In this document: positions 1-9,104 of the stretch, one piece after another
Position numbering within the stretch: position 1 is the stretch's first letter
How the letters are laid out: every line of letters starts with the position of its first letter
Source of the DNA: JBEVJK01 sp963791325
GTDB lineage: Bacteria > Pseudomonadota > Alphaproteobacteria > Rhizobiales > Rhizobiaceae
Direction of reading: 5' to 3'
DNA: 64,000 bases
Assembly: GCA_963791325.1 (NCBI GenBank)
Contig: CAWBRU010000021.1
Location: 1 to 64,000 of the forward strand
The notes under the pieces: generated by a model
Databases searched by the model: none
What the model was told of the DNA's origin: nothing
The model's input: only the letters and a program-made list of their open reading frames with translations
Made by a program: the position numbers and the translations under genes

Positions 1-62
1 CGGCGGACGTGGAACTGCTGGGCGAGATCCGCGATCTGTTGGCTGCTCGGCCGCTGAAATAG
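1..62 (+). CDS. mscL: MscL large-conductance mechanosensitive channel, C-terminal end (partial)
   Basis: The reading frame starting at base 3 gives a 19-residue tail, ADVELLGEIRDLLAARPLK, before a TAG stop. This matches the end of MscL, whose C-terminal helix commonly reads like LLTEIRDLL. MscL is a pentameric inner-membrane channel that opens under osmotic downshock. The body of the gene lies left of the window. It converges with hemA, leaving 15 bases between the stop codons. The assignment rests on a short tail only. Confidence 0.7.
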   Translation, partial: ADVELLGEIRDLLAARPLK

Positions 63-77
63 AGGGGGCCGGGTCGG

Positions 78-1355
78 TTAGCCGCCCGATTTGGGGACCA
101 GCAAGCGAATGATCCGGTCGGACTTGGCGAAAGCCGGCCGGCCGGCTTCGCGGTAAGGGATGCCAAGCGCATCCCAGGTCTCGACCAGCGCGTCGCGCAG
201 CGCCTCGATCAGCCCGTCGCCATGCAGCGGCGTCGGCGTGATGCGCAGGCGTTCGGTGCCGCGCGGCACCGTCGGGTAGTTGATCGGCTGAATATAGATG
301 CCATGCAGGCCGAGTAGCCGGTCGCTGGCCATCTTGCAGAGCTCCGGATCCCCGACCAGCACCGGCACGATGTGGGTCTCGGACGGCATCACCGGCAGCC
401 CCGCCGCCGCCAGGATGTCCTTTGTCCGCAGCGCCTGACGCTGCTGGCTGTCGCGTTCGCCCTGCGAGGTTTTCAGGTGGCGGATCGAGGCCGTCGCAGC
501 GGCTGCAATGGCCGGCGGCAGCGCCGTGGTGAAGATGAACCCGGGAGCATAGGAGCGGACCGCATCGACCACCGCGCGCGAGCCGCTGATATAGCCTCCG
601 AGCGTGCCGTAGGCCTTGGCCAGCGTCCCCTCGATGATGTCGATGCGATGGGCCAGATCTTCGCGTTCGGTGATGCCGCCGCCGCGCGGGCCGTACATGC
701 CGACCGCGTGGACCTCGTCGACATAGGTCATCGCATTGTAGCGTTCGGCGAGGTCGGCAATCCTGGCGATCGGCGCGATGTCGCCGTCCATCGAATAGAC
801 CGATTCGAACACGATCAGCTTGGCCCGTTCCCGGCCGGCGCTCTGCAGCAGGCTCTCGAGATGGCCGACGTCGTTGTGGCGAAAGATCTTCTTCTCGGCG
901 CCCGAGCGGCGGACGCCCTCGATCATCGAGGCGTGGTTGAGCTCGTCGGACAGCAAAAGGCAGTTGGGCAACAGGCGCGCAATGGTCGAGATTGCCGCTT
1001 CGTTGGAAACGAAACCGGAGGTGAAGACGAGCGCAGCATCCTTGCTGTGCAGGTCGGCGAGCTCCAGCTCGAGCTCGACCAGCGGATGGTTGGTGCCGGA
1101 AATGTTGCGGGTGCCGCCGGCGCCCGAGCCCATCCGCCCCGCGGCGTTCTGCATGGCGCTGATCACCGTGGGGTGCTGGCCCATGCCGAGATAGTCGTTC
1201 GAGCACCAGACGGTGATTTCCTGGGCATGGCCGTTGGAGCGCCAGATCGCCCGCGGAAAGGAACCGGCGATTCGTTCGAGATCTGCGAACACCCGATAGC
1301 GGCGCTCGGCATGCACCTGGTCGATGGCTTCCTCGAAGAACCTTTGATAGTTCAT
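78..1355 (-). CDS. hemA: 5-aminolevulinate synthase
   Basis: Condenses glycine with succinyl-CoA to give 5-aminolevulinate, the first committed step of tetrapyrrole synthesis by the C4 route used by alphaproteobacteria. The 425-residue length is usual for the family. It is a fold-type I PLP enzyme: the glycine-rich segment GSGAGGTRNISGT lies near residues 77-89, the cofactor aspartate is in YVDEVHAVG (211-219), and the Schiff-base lysine is K247 in EGTLAKAYG. The ATG at 1355 is preceded by GGAAGG at good spacing. The gene stands alone, convergent with the mscL end and divergent from galE. Confidence 0.97.
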   Translation of the reverse strand: MNYQRFFEEAIDQVHAERRYRVFADLERIAGSFPRAIWRSNGHAQEITVWCSNDYLGMGQHPTVISAMQNAAGRMGSGAGGTRNISGTNHPLVELELELADLHSKDAALVFTSGFVSNEAAISTIARLLPNCLLLSDELNHASMIEGVRRSGAEKKIFRHNDVGHLESLLQSAGRERAKLIVFESVYSMDGDIAPIARIADLAERYNAMTYVDEVHAVGMYGPRGGGITEREDLAHRIDIIEGTLAKAYGTLGGYISGSRAVVDAVRSYAPGFIFTTALPPAIAAAATASIRHLKTSQGERDSQQRQALRTKDILAAAGLPVMPSETHIVPVLVGDPELCKMASDRLLGLHGIYIQPINYPTVPRGTERLRITPTPLHGDGLIEALRDALVETWDALGIPYREAGRPAFAKSDRIIRLLVPKSGG

Positions 1356-1534
1356 GGCGCCTTCCCGATTTTAGGCGCGGATCATAATGGCAGGTCCGAG
1401 CGCCGTCCATTGGACCAATGGGGTCAAAATGCCACGCCTTTGTCGACGGGGGTGCGCGGTTGCGGCAGAATTTGCGATAGTGCGATCCGCAGGCGGCGGG
1501 GCATGGCGGCCCGTCGGCCACAGGGGAGCTGAGC

Positions 1535-2548
1535 ATGTCGGTGTTGGTGACGGGGGGTGCCGGCTATATCGGCAGCCACATGGTCTGGGAACTGCTCGAT
1601 GCCGGCGAGGAGGTGGTCGTCCTCGACCGGTTGTCCACCGGGTTCGACTGGGCGGTTGCGCCCGAGGCGAAGCTGGTGGTCGGCGACATCGGCGACGTCG
1701 GCGCCGTTCGCCAGCTGATCCGCGACCATGCCGTCGATGCGGTCCTGCACTTCGCCGGCTCGATCGTGGTGCCGGAATCGGTTGCCGACCCACTCGGCTA
1801 TTACGAGAACAACACCGTCAAGACCCGCTCGCTGCTGGATGCCGTCGTCCGCGAGAAGGTGCCCCACTTCATCTTTTCCTCCACCGCCGCCGTCTATGGC
1901 GGCGCTGGGCTCGAGCCGGTTTCGGAAGGCGCGCCGCTCCACCCGGAATTGCCCTACGGCGCGTCCAAGCTGATGAGCGAATGGATGCTGCGCGATGCCG
2001 CGGCCGCGCACGGCTTCACCTATTCCGCGCTGCGCTATTTCAACGTCGCCGGCGCCGATCCCAAGGGCCGCACCGGCCAGTCGACGCCCGGTGCCACCCA
2101 TCTGATCAAGGTGGCCTCGCAGACTGCGCTCGGCAAGCGGCCGGCGATGCAGGTCTTCGGCACCGACTATCCGACCCCGGACGGGACCTGTGTGCGCGAC
2201 TATATCCACGTCAGCGACCTTGCTGCCGTGCATCGCCTGGCGCTCGACCGGCTCAGGGCGGGCGGCGGCAGCTTGGTCGCCAATTGCGGCTACAGTCACG
2301 GCTATTCGGTGCTCGAGGTGATCGACAGCGTGCGCCGTGTCCACGGTGCCGATTTCCCCGTCGGCATGGGCGAGCGCCGCCCCGGCGATGCGCCGGCGGT
2401 GGTCGCCGATTTAGCGCTCGCCCGGCGGGAATTCGGCTGGGTGCCGAAATTCGACGACCTCGACCGGATCGTCGGCGACGCGCTTGCCTGGGAGCACAGC
2501 CTGAGCCGCAAAAACGCAGCCGCCGCGGCCGCCGGTGACCGATCCTGA
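1535..2548 (+). CDS. galE: UDP-glucose 4-epimerase
   Basis: Interconverts UDP-glucose and UDP-galactose in the cytoplasm, feeding polysaccharide synthesis and galactose use. This is an extended SDR of 337 residues, the standard GalE length. The NAD-binding motif TGGAGYIGSH starts at residue 6, followed by SSTAAVYG (115-122) and the catalytic pair Y141/K145 in PYGASK. The ATG at 1535 follows AGGGGAGCTGAGC, a good ribosome site. No sugar operon surrounds it, so a housekeeping role in exopolysaccharide or LPS precursor supply is likely. A hairpin follows the stop. Confidence 0.95.
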   Translation: MSVLVTGGAGYIGSHMVWELLDAGEEVVVLDRLSTGFDWAVAPEAKLVVGDIGDVGAVRQLIRDHAVDAVLHFAGSIVVPESVADPLGYYENNTVKTRSLLDAVVREKVPHFIFSSTAAVYGGAGLEPVSEGAPLHPELPYGASKLMSEWMLRDAAAAHGFTYSALRYFNVAGADPKGRTGQSTPGATHLIKVASQTALGKRPAMQVFGTDYPTPDGTCVRDYIHVSDLAAVHRLALDRLRAGGGSLVANCGYSHGYSVLEVIDSVRRVHGADFPVGMGERRPGDAPAVVADLALARREFGWVPKFDDLDRIVGDALAWEHSLSRKNAAAAAAGDRS

Positions 2549-2552
2549 GCGA

Positions 2553-2570
2553 TCCCGACCAAAGTCGGGA
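2553..2570 (+). terminator. Hairpin downstream of galE
   Basis: Perfect 7-bp inverted repeat TCCCGAC / GTCGGGA with a CAAA loop, starting 5 bases after the galE stop. No T-run follows, so it may act as a rho-independent-like pause or an mRNA-end stabiliser rather than a canonical terminator. Confidence 0.5.
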
Positions 2571-2659
2571 AGCGGCGGCATTGGTCCTGGAAAGGTCGAT
2601 TCGTGCAGCCGGAGCAGCTAGGTTGTCTGCCTGAACGCGAAGGAAAGGGATCGGCAGCC

Positions 2660-3239
2660 GTGCCGATGGACGACCGATTGACTCGGCGAGGCCTGTTGCA
2701 GGGCGTGCTGGCGGCAGGCGCCTGCGCGCTGAGCGCCGCCGTGGCTTCCGGCGATGCGATGGCCAAGGACGGCGGCTCGGGAGGCGGCTCCGGCGGCAGC
2801 GGCTCGGGTTCAGGCAGCTCAGGCGGCAGCGGCTCGGGTTCGGACGGCGGCAGCGGCAGCTCGGGGTCGGGCTCGAGCGGATCGTCGGGCGGCGGGGAGT
2901 TCCTCCGGCAAGGGTTCCGGCGGGTCGGGTTCCGGAGACTCCGGTGACGGCAGCGGCAAGGGTGGGGGACCCTCCGCAGGGGCCGGCGGCGATGATGGAG
3001 GCTCGCACGACGCCCGCTCGGGTTCCAACCGGGCGGCGCGCTCGGCGGCTGGCCAGGCCCGCGGCCAGGTCGTGTGGTCGCGAGTCGGCGACGATGGAGC
3101 GGAGGTGCGCTATTCCGACGGCTGGAGCGAGCAGGTCGCCCGCGGGCGCTACCGGCTACGCGATCCGGCGCGGCGGGTGGTGGTTGAGCGCTCGTCGAAG
3201 CGCGTCGACCTCGACCGCCTCCGGTCCGCCGCACACTGA
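2660..3239 (+). CDS. Ser/Gly-rich exported protein with conserved C-terminal domain (frame broken once)
   Basis: Function unknown. The N-terminus carries a twin-arginine-like export signal (RLTRRGLLQG, a hydrophobic run, then an Ala-rich cleavage region ending GDAMA), so it is probably exported. A long Gly/Ser/Asp linker follows, then a C-terminal domain of about 55 residues with the pattern SDGWSEQVARGRY and VVVERSSKR..DLDRLR. The frame shifts within the GGGG run at 2895-2898. Removing one G joins the halves cleanly, so a sequencing insertion is likely. The GTG at 2660 has a good AGGAAAGGGA site; the ATG at 2666 is the alternative. A paralogue with the same C-terminal pattern lies at 5699-6286, beyond the two-component pair. 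Confidence 0.7.
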
Positions 3240-3322
3240 CGTCCGGACTGGGCAGAACACCGTTTCCTTGCGACTTTGGCCCCCCTCGAGCGGATCACCG
3301 CTTCTTCAAAATCGGTGCTCGC

Positions 3323-3390
3323 CTCTAAGTCTTTGTTTTTCCGCAATTCCGGACGGAAAACCGTTTCCCCTTTTCCTGCAATTGCTCTAG
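3323..3390. repeat. Rhizobiales-type intergenic palindromic repeat
   Basis: The segment begins CTCTAAGTCTTTG and contains GCAATTCC..GGAAAA..TTTTCC..CAATTGC, so GCAATT at 3343-3348 pairs with CAATTGC at 3379-3385. From memory of rhizobial genomes this is a very common intergenic element of that group. It lies between the convergent Ser/Gly-rich gene and the response regulator, and the regulator's stop codon (3387-3389) falls inside it. It probably also ends transcription from both sides. Confidence 0.7.
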
Positions 3391-4055
3391 GTCTTTGTGT
3401 TTCCTAGCCCCGTGCCGAATAGGTCTCGCGCTTTCAAGGCAGCCTCGACGCGGTTGCGCACGTTGAGCTTCTGGAACACGGTTGACAGGTAATATTTGAC
3501 CGTCTTCTCCTGAAGGTTGAGCTTGCGGCCGATCTCCTTGTTGCTCAGCCCTTCGGCGACGAGCTTCAGGATCTGCTCCTCCCGGCCGGTCAGGGATGGC
3601 GCGGCCGCACCCTGGGCGTCGCTCTGGCCGCGCAGCTTCATGGCGACCAGGAGCCGTGCCGCCAGTCCGGGTGCGACGTAGGATTCCCCGTCCGCCACGC
3701 GGGCCAGGATGGCGAGCAGTTCGGGCGCGCCCACGCCCTTCAGCACATAGGCAGCGGCGCCGGATTCGAGCGCTTGCATGATGTCGTCGTCGGCCTCCGA
3801 AACGGTGAGCACGACGATCCGCGTTGCCGGTGCGACCAGGTGCAGCCGGCGCACCGCCTCGAGCCCATTGCCGGGCATCGACAGGTCGAGCAGCGCGACA
3901 TCGGGCTGAGTGGCTCCGGCCAGGGCGACGGCCTCGTCGGCCGAGGCGCCTTCGCCGGCCACGGCAAAGCGCGGATCCTCCTCGAGCGAGCGGATCACCC
4001 CGCTGCGGTAAAGCGGATGATCGTCGACGACGAGCACGCTCTTGCGGTCAGGCAT
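3387..4055 (-). CDS. NarL/FixJ-type response regulator
   Basis: A DNA-binding response regulator of 222 residues. The receiver has the acidic pair DD at residues 11-12 and the phospho-acceptor D57 in LLDLSMPG. A LuxR-type helix-turn-helix covers the last 65 residues (LTGREEQILKLVAEGLS..EKTVKYYLS). The ATG at 4055 overlaps the kinase stop (ATGCCTGA), suggesting translational coupling; another in-frame ATG at 4070 would overlap more. It is the second gene of a kinase-regulator operon, and the obvious partner is the kinase encoded immediately upstream. The flanking Ser/Gly-rich proteins are plausible targets, which is inference from position. Confidence 0.93.
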   Translation of the reverse strand: MPDRKSVLVVDDHPLYRSGVIRSLEEDPRFAVAGEGASADEAVALAGATQPDVALLDLSMPGNGLEAVRRLHLVAPATRIVVLTVSEADDDIMQALESGAAAYVLKGVGAPELLAILARVADGESYVAPGLAARLLVAMKLRGQSDAQGAAAPSLTGREEQILKLVAEGLSNKEIGRKLNLQEKTVKYYLSTVFQKLNVRNRVEAALKARDLFGTGLGNTKT

Positions 4056-5463
4056 GGAAGACCTCGGCATCGAGTTGAAGGGCCATCGTCATCTCCGCGC
4101 GCTCCGCTCCCTTGTCGAACCGAAACGTGCCGCCAAGGCTCTCGATCCGCTCCCGCAAACCGGCGAGACCGAGACCCCGGACGGCATCGGGTCGCGCCTT
4201 GACCACCTCGCCGGGGGCGAGATCGTTGCCGACCCGGATGATCAGCTGCCTGCGGTCGAGCGCGGCATCGACAGTCTGGCCAAGTCCGCCGCCATGCCGG
4301 TAGGCATTGTTGAGCCCCTCCTGGACGAACCGGTAGGCGGAAATCGCCACCGGGTGCGGCACCGGTTCCGAGACGCCGAGATCGAGCGTGACCTTGGTTC
4401 CGGTGCGCATCTCATGCGCCCGAACGACCCGTTCGATGGTCTTGTCGATCGGCACGCCGTCGATATCCGGCAGCGACAATCCGTTGCAAAGGTTGCGGAT
4501 CTCACGGATCGCTTCGCTCAGTGCCTGGTCGACGACAGCGAGCTCGCGCTCGCGTGTCGCCGCTGCGCGGGTCTTGGCGAGGCTGCTCAGCCTGAGCGCC
4601 GCGAGGCCGACAAGCTGGGCCGGGCCGTCGTGCAGGTCGGCGCTGATGCGCCGCAGCAGCCGTTCGTTGAGCTCGGTCAGGCGGCTGGAGGCCCGCTCCG
4701 CGCGCAGCCTGAGCTGTCGGCTCTCGGTCGACATGCGCTCGGTTTCGGCCACCCGCGCCTTGAGCGCCGATCGCTGCTCCTCGATGACGCGGCTCGCCTG
4801 GTGGACGATGCCGAACAAGGCGATGCCGACCAGCCCGGTGACGGCCGCCACGATCGCCCAGCTCTGCCGGCGGGCGGCGGCCAGCGCCTGGCTGAGCGAG
4901 GTCGCATCCTCGTAGAACTCGGCGACCGCGATCACCCGCCCCGACCAGGCTTGACGGATCGGGCTGTAGATCTCGAGGAGCGGCAGGCCGGAGCGCTTTT
5001 CATCGGCGCTTTCGGGATCGTCGAGCTGGTCGAGCTCGGCCATCACCCGGCCCTGGAATGCGCCTTCGAGGCTTTCGGAGGCCGCGAAGCGGCGGCCGAT
5101 CAGCTCCGGATCGGCCGCATAGGCGATCAGGCCGCCGGGCTTCCAGATCTTGATCGACACGACGCGCTGACCGAACGCGCTGCCGGCGAGCAGTTCCTCG
5201 AGGGCCCGGGTCGGGCCGATCGACAGCGCATCCTGGCTGTCGAGCTCCTGCGCGAGCGGGGCGATGTAGCTGTCCATGAACAGCGCAGTCGCTGCGGCCG
5301 TGCTCTCGACCACCCGCGCCGAAATGACCGATGTCACCCAGCTGCCGATCACCAGCATGGCGATGACCATCACCGCGCCGCCGGTCAAGGCGAAGCGCTG
5401 CAGCAAAGTGAGCCTTGCAAGGTGGGTGCGGATCAGGGCGAGGCGGGCGGCCGCTGGCGGCAT
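4048..5463 (-). CDS. Membrane sensor histidine kinase, NarX/DegS-like (HisKA_3)
   Basis: Predicted inner-membrane sensor that phosphorylates the adjacent NarL-type regulator. With the ATG at 5463 the protein has 471 residues: TM1 at about 25-47, a periplasmic segment of about 150 residues, TM2 at about 201-222, a coiled-coil linker, the phospho-acceptor H278 in ADLHDGPAQL (the HisKA_3 signature), an N-box EGLNNAYRHGGG at about 382-393, and a G-box GLGLAGLRERI near 430. The open frame extends upstream to 5682, but that part is low-complexity Arg/Pro/Ala sequence lying in a divergent promoter region, so the shorter start is preferred. The input signal is unknown. Confidence 0.9.
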   Translation of the reverse strand: MPPAAARLALIRTHLARLTLLQRFALTGGAVMVIAMLVIGSWVTSVISARVVESTAAATALFMDSYIAPLAQELDSQDALSIGPTRALEELLAGSAFGQRVVSIKIWKPGGLIAYAADPELIGRRFAASESLEGAFQGRVMAELDQLDDPESADEKRSGLPLLEIYSPIRQAWSGRVIAVAEFYEDATSLSQALAAARRQSWAIVAAVTGLVGIALFGIVHQASRVIEEQRSALKARVAETERMSTESRQLRLRAERASSRLTELNERLLRRISADLHDGPAQLVGLAALRLSSLAKTRAAATRERELAVVDQALSEAIREIRNLCNGLSLPDIDGVPIDKTIERVVRAHEMRTGTKVTLDLGVSEPVPHPVAISAYRFVQEGLNNAYRHGGGLGQTVDAALDRRQLIIRVGNDLAPGEVVKARPDAVRGLGLAGLRERIESLGGTFRFDKGAERAEMTMALQLDAEVFHA

Positions 5464-5698
5464 GCGGGGGACGTTACCGGCATTCGAAATTTCCGACAAT
5501 CGGACGAACGCCCGGTTTGGCGACGGCGGACACCGGCCAAAGGGTCGTGCTTGGCCCCTGCCGAAGGTCGGGACGTCCGCCCGGCTGGCGACCGAGCCCG
5601 CCGGCGCAGCGGTCGGGAGCGCCTTTCCAGCACGGCCGCCGCCCGCCAGGTTCGCTGGAGTTCGGGCATCACGCTCGCTCAACCAGGAGGAAAATAGA

Positions 5699-6286
5699 AT
5701 GAATTCTAAAATTCGGACGGCGACGTTTGTCTTCTCCGCTTCGGCCTTGTTGGCGGTGGCCCCTTACTCCGTCGACCTCGGCAAGTCCGGCCTCATCGTC
5801 GGCTCGCACCTAGCTTGGGCGAAGGACGGTCATGGCGGTGGGGGCGGCTCCGGTGGCTCTGGCTCGGGCTCCGGCGGGTCCGGTTCGGGCTCAAGCGGCT
5901 CCGGGTCCGACGGCTCGGGGTCGGGCAGGTCAAGTGCCGGGGCCAGCGGTTCGGCAGGCGACAGCGCCGGCCGCCATGGCGCCGATGACGGTGCCGGCCA
6001 CGCCGGCCGACATGGCGCCGACGATCGCGGTGCCGACAATCGCGGCCGGGTGCGGGGCAATGACGATCCGCCCGGCGATGACCGCCGCGCCGACCATCAT
6101 GTCAATCCGGCGACTGGAGCGCGGGTCGAGATCAACGGCAACGACATCGAGGTAGTTCATGCCGACGGCACCAAGGAGGAGGTCGAGAACGGCCGCTTCG
6201 AGCAGAAGAACGCCGCCGGCCGCACGGTTGTCGAACGCCGCGCGACCGCGGCCGACATTGCCCGCCTGCGTGCCTCCGGCGGCTGA
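5699..6286 (+). CDS. Ser/Gly-rich secreted protein, paralogue of the 2660-3239 protein
   Basis: A 195-residue protein of unknown function. The Sec-type signal peptide covers roughly residues 1-41 and ends HLAWA before KDGH; the sister protein also begins KDG after its signal. A Gly/Ser repeat tract and a His/Asp/Arg-rich segment (HGADD..HAGRHGADDRG) follow, which could bind metal. The C-terminal domain HADGTKEEVENGRF..AGRTVVERR..DIARLR matches the sister protein. AGGAGG eight bases before the ATG makes the start secure. The gene is transcribed divergently from the histidine kinase across a 235-base gap, a layout suited to control by that system. Confidence 0.8.
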   Translation: MNSKIRTATFVFSASALLAVAPYSVDLGKSGLIVGSHLAWAKDGHGGGGGSGGSGSGSGGSGSGSSGSGSDGSGSGRSSAGASGSAGDSAGRHGADDGAGHAGRHGADDRGADNRGRVRGNDDPPGDDRRADHHVNPATGARVEINGNDIEVVHADGTKEEVENGRFEQKNAAGRTVVERRATAADIARLRASGG

Positions 6287-6381
6287 TCCTCGCCGCCGGC
6301 GAGGCGGAAAAGCATCGGCCGGCGGGAACAATCCTCCCGGTGCGCGTTATCCGACAGAGCGCGCAACGGGGATTGCCGAGC

Positions 6382-8089
6382 ATGTATGTTCTGGCCCTTG
6401 CCACCGACTATGACGGAACCCTGGCCCATGACGGAATCGTGTCGGACGAGGCGCTGGCCGCGCTCGAGCGGCTGGCGGCGAGCGGCCGCAAGCTGATCCT
6501 GGTCACCGGGCGCGAGCTGCCCGACCTCGAAAAGGTATTCGCCCGGATCGATATCTTCGATCGGGTGGTCGCCGAAAACGGCGCGCTTCTCTACACGCCG
6601 GCATCGCGCACCGAGCGCGAACTCGCGCCTAAGCCGTCGCCGGAGCTGGTCAAGCGGCTTTCCGCCCGCGGCGTCGCGCCGATCTCGGTCGGCCGCTCGG
6701 TGATTGCCACCTGGGAGCCGCACGAAGCCGCGGCGCTGGAAGAGATCAAGCGGCTCGGCCTCGAACTGGAGATCATCTTCAACAAGGGTGCGGTGATGAT
6801 CCTGCCCTCCGGCGTCAACAAGGCCTCCGGCCTGGCGGCCGCCCTGGAGGAGTTGCAGCTGTCGCCGCACAATGTGGTCGGCGTCGGCGATGCCGAGAAC
6901 GACCACGCTTTCCTGCGCACGGTCGGTTTCGGCGTGGCGGTGAGCAACGCGCTGCCGCAGGTCAAGAAAACCGCTGATTTCGTCACCGAACGCGCCCGCG
7001 GCGACGGGGTCATCGAACTGGCCGAGCATCTCCTGGAAGAGGACGCCGGCCTGTTCGCAACCGAGCGCCACCGCATCCAGGTCGGCCGCCAGGCCGAAGG
7101 GGCGGCGGTGACCGTGTCGCCGTCGGGCGGAAGCATCCTCCTGTCGGGCACGTCGGGGATCGGCAAGTCGACCCTGGCAACGGCCATGATGGAGCGCTTC
7201 GCCGAGCAGAAATTCCAGTTCTGCGTCATTGACCCGGAAGGTGACTACGAGGAGCTGGAGGATGTCGTCACGGTCGGCGACGGCAAGACCGCGCCCAGCA
7301 CTCAGCAAATCCTCGACCTGCTTGCCAAGCCGAGCTCCAACGTCGTGATCAATCTGCTCGGCATCAAGATCGACGAGCGGCCCAACTACTTCGCCAAGCT
7401 GATGCCGGATCTCGCCAGCCTCCGGGCGCGGACCGGCCGGCCGCACTGGCTGATCATCGACGAGGCCCACCACCTTCTGCCCACGGCGCGCGACGGCGCC
7501 TCGCTGGCGGTGCCGCAGGCGCTGCCCGCCACTATCCTGATCACCGTCCACCCCGACCTGGTGTCGCCCGACGTGCTGGCCGGAGTTCGATACGGTGATC
7601 GCGCTGGGAGCCAAGGCCGACGAGGTGATCACCACCTTTTGCAGCATCCTCAAGGTGCCGCCGCCCAAGGGCAATCGTCCGCCGGCGGACGACAAGGTGC
7701 TGTTCTGGGACCGCACCGACAGCGCCGGCAAGGCCTGCGCGATCGAGGTCGAGCGGCCGCTGCAGGCGCGCAAGCGGCACCGGCGCAAATATGCGGAAGG
7801 CGATCTCAAGGACCACAGCTTCTACTTCACCGGCGCGGATGGAAAGCTGAACCTCAAGGCGCAGAACCTGATGATGTTCGTGCATCTCGCCGAAGGTATC
7901 GACGATGACACCTGGGAGCACCACCGCCAGGCCGGCGACTATTCGGCCTGGTTCCGCGACAAGGTCAAGGATAGCGAGCTCGCCGAGGAGGCCGCGCCGA
8001 TCGAGGAGGATGCCGCGCTCGATGCAAAGGCGTCGCGCGAGCGCATCATCGAGGCGGTGCTCAAGCGCTATACCGTGCCGGCCGACTGA
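6382..8089 (+). CDS. HAD-IIB phosphatase fused to a P-loop ATPase (frame broken once)
   Basis: About 568 residues once the frame is restored. Residues 1 to about 225 form a Cof-type HAD phosphatase: motif I ATDYDGTLAHDG, TGRE, and motif III GVGDAENDHAF. The second half has a Walker A GTSGIGKST and a Walker B HWLIIDEAHHLLP, resembling the HerA/VirB4-like ATPase class. The frame breaks at 7581-7583: reading GCCGAG instead of GCCGGAG gives a continuous product (VLAEFDTVIALGAKADE). The ATG at 6382 is chosen because the HAD motif begins directly after it. Neither the phosphatase substrate nor the role of the ATPase can be read from the sequence. It stands alone, convergent with the DUF2950 gene. 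Confidence 0.8.
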
Positions 8090-8107
8090 GCCGGCGCGTG
8101 GTGGTTT

Positions 8108-9049
8108 TCAATCCTCGACCACGTCCCAGTCGTCGTCGGGATTGAAGCGCTCGATCTGCTTGACGACGAGGTCCGTGGTCGGTCCGAAGTCGATCTCGTA
8201 GACCGTGCCCTGCTGGTTGACGGCGAAGGTGTGAACGCCTGTCTCGCCATATCGCGCCGGCCAGGCGATCAGCGCAAAACCGCCGATCATGTTGCCGTTG
8301 ATGACGTAATCGTAGGCGCCGCCGTCGATGTTGTCGCCCTGGCCTTTCAGGATGCGGAAGTGGTAGCCGAAATAGCCGTCGCCCTCGGCCGCGTCGTTGA
8401 GCTCCTTCTGATCGAGGTCGCCGGCCGGACTGACGCCGTCGCCCTGGTCCGCCGGCCAGTAGAGGCCGTCGGTGGCCCCGGGACTGCTGATCAGCTTCTG
8501 CGCATATTCCAGCACACCATCGCCGTCATGATCCTCGTCCGAATAGGCGTTTTGGGCATCGACATAGGCGCGCACCGAGGCGATCGCCTGCAGCTCGTTC
8601 TCGCCGATGCGGCGGTTGCGCACCTCCTCCAGGCCGGCCTGGGTGTCGAACGCCCATTTTCCGTCCTTGCCTTCGACCAGGGGAAACGGCAGCGGCCATA
8701 GCTTGCTTCCGAGTTGCAGGATCTGGCGTCGGTTGAGCGACTGCACGGTAAGCTGCTTGGCGGCGGCCGCGCGGATCTCGGCAAAGGTCTGTTTGACGTC
8801 GGCATCCCCGCCGAGCTTGGCGGGGTCGAGCCCGAGCAGCTTGGCGGTTGCCGGAAGGTCATTGTCGGCGAGCGCGGTCTTCAACGCGGCGATCGCCTCG
8901 TCGGGCTTGGCGAAGCTCGGCGGCGGAGATGGCGCCGCCAGTGCGGCGAGGTCGGCTCCGTCCTTGGCTGCGGACGGGCCCGGCAAGGCCGTGCCGGCCA
9001 ACACCAGGCAGCTCAAGACGCCGAGGGCGCGCAGGCTCGCAGTGATCAT
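8108..9049 (-). CDS. DUF2950-family exported protein
   Basis: A 313-residue protein with a signal peptide (hydrophobic residues 5-24 ending in Ala) and the typical DUF2950 body: KPDEAIAALKTALADND, a segment of the type KWAFDTQAGLEEVRNRRIG, and a C-terminal region with YGYHFRILKGQG-like residues. Function unknown. The gene lies directly downstream of a DUF3300 gene, a common pairing. In the raw sequence the two genes read as one continuous frame, but the internal ATG followed by a fresh signal peptide, and the restored stop of DUF3300 at 9105, argue for two proteins. GGTTGGAG precedes the ATG. Confidence 0.85.
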   Translation of the reverse strand: MITASLRALGVLSCLVLAGTALPGPSAAKDGADLAALAAPSPPPSFAKPDEAIAALKTALADNDLPATAKLLGLDPAKLGGDADVKQTFAEIRAAAAKQLTVQSLNRRQILQLGSKLWPLPFPLVEGKDGKWAFDTQAGLEEVRNRRIGENELQAIASVRAYVDAQNAYSDEDHDGDGVLEYAQKLISSPGATDGLYWPADQGDGVSPAGDLDQKELNDAAEGDGYFGYHFRILKGQGDNIDGGAYDYVINGNMIGGFALIAWPARYGETGVHTFAVNQQGTVYEIDFGPTTDLVVKQIERFNPDDDWDVVED

Positions 9050-9104
9050 CTCCAACCCCACTCGCTCGCTCGCTCCATCGGCATCGGCCACCCGGTCGCA
9101 CGGG

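Noticed and set aside
2760..2900. Gly/Ser-coding repeats as a CRISPR or satellite array
   Set aside because: The units are short, imperfect GGCTCGGG-type codon repeats that stay in a coding frame with a signal peptide. There are no spacers of uniform size.
6157..7809. A 550-residue open frame opposite the HAD/ATPase gene
   Set aside because: It has shadow-frame composition, while the plus-strand product has intact HAD and P-loop motifs.
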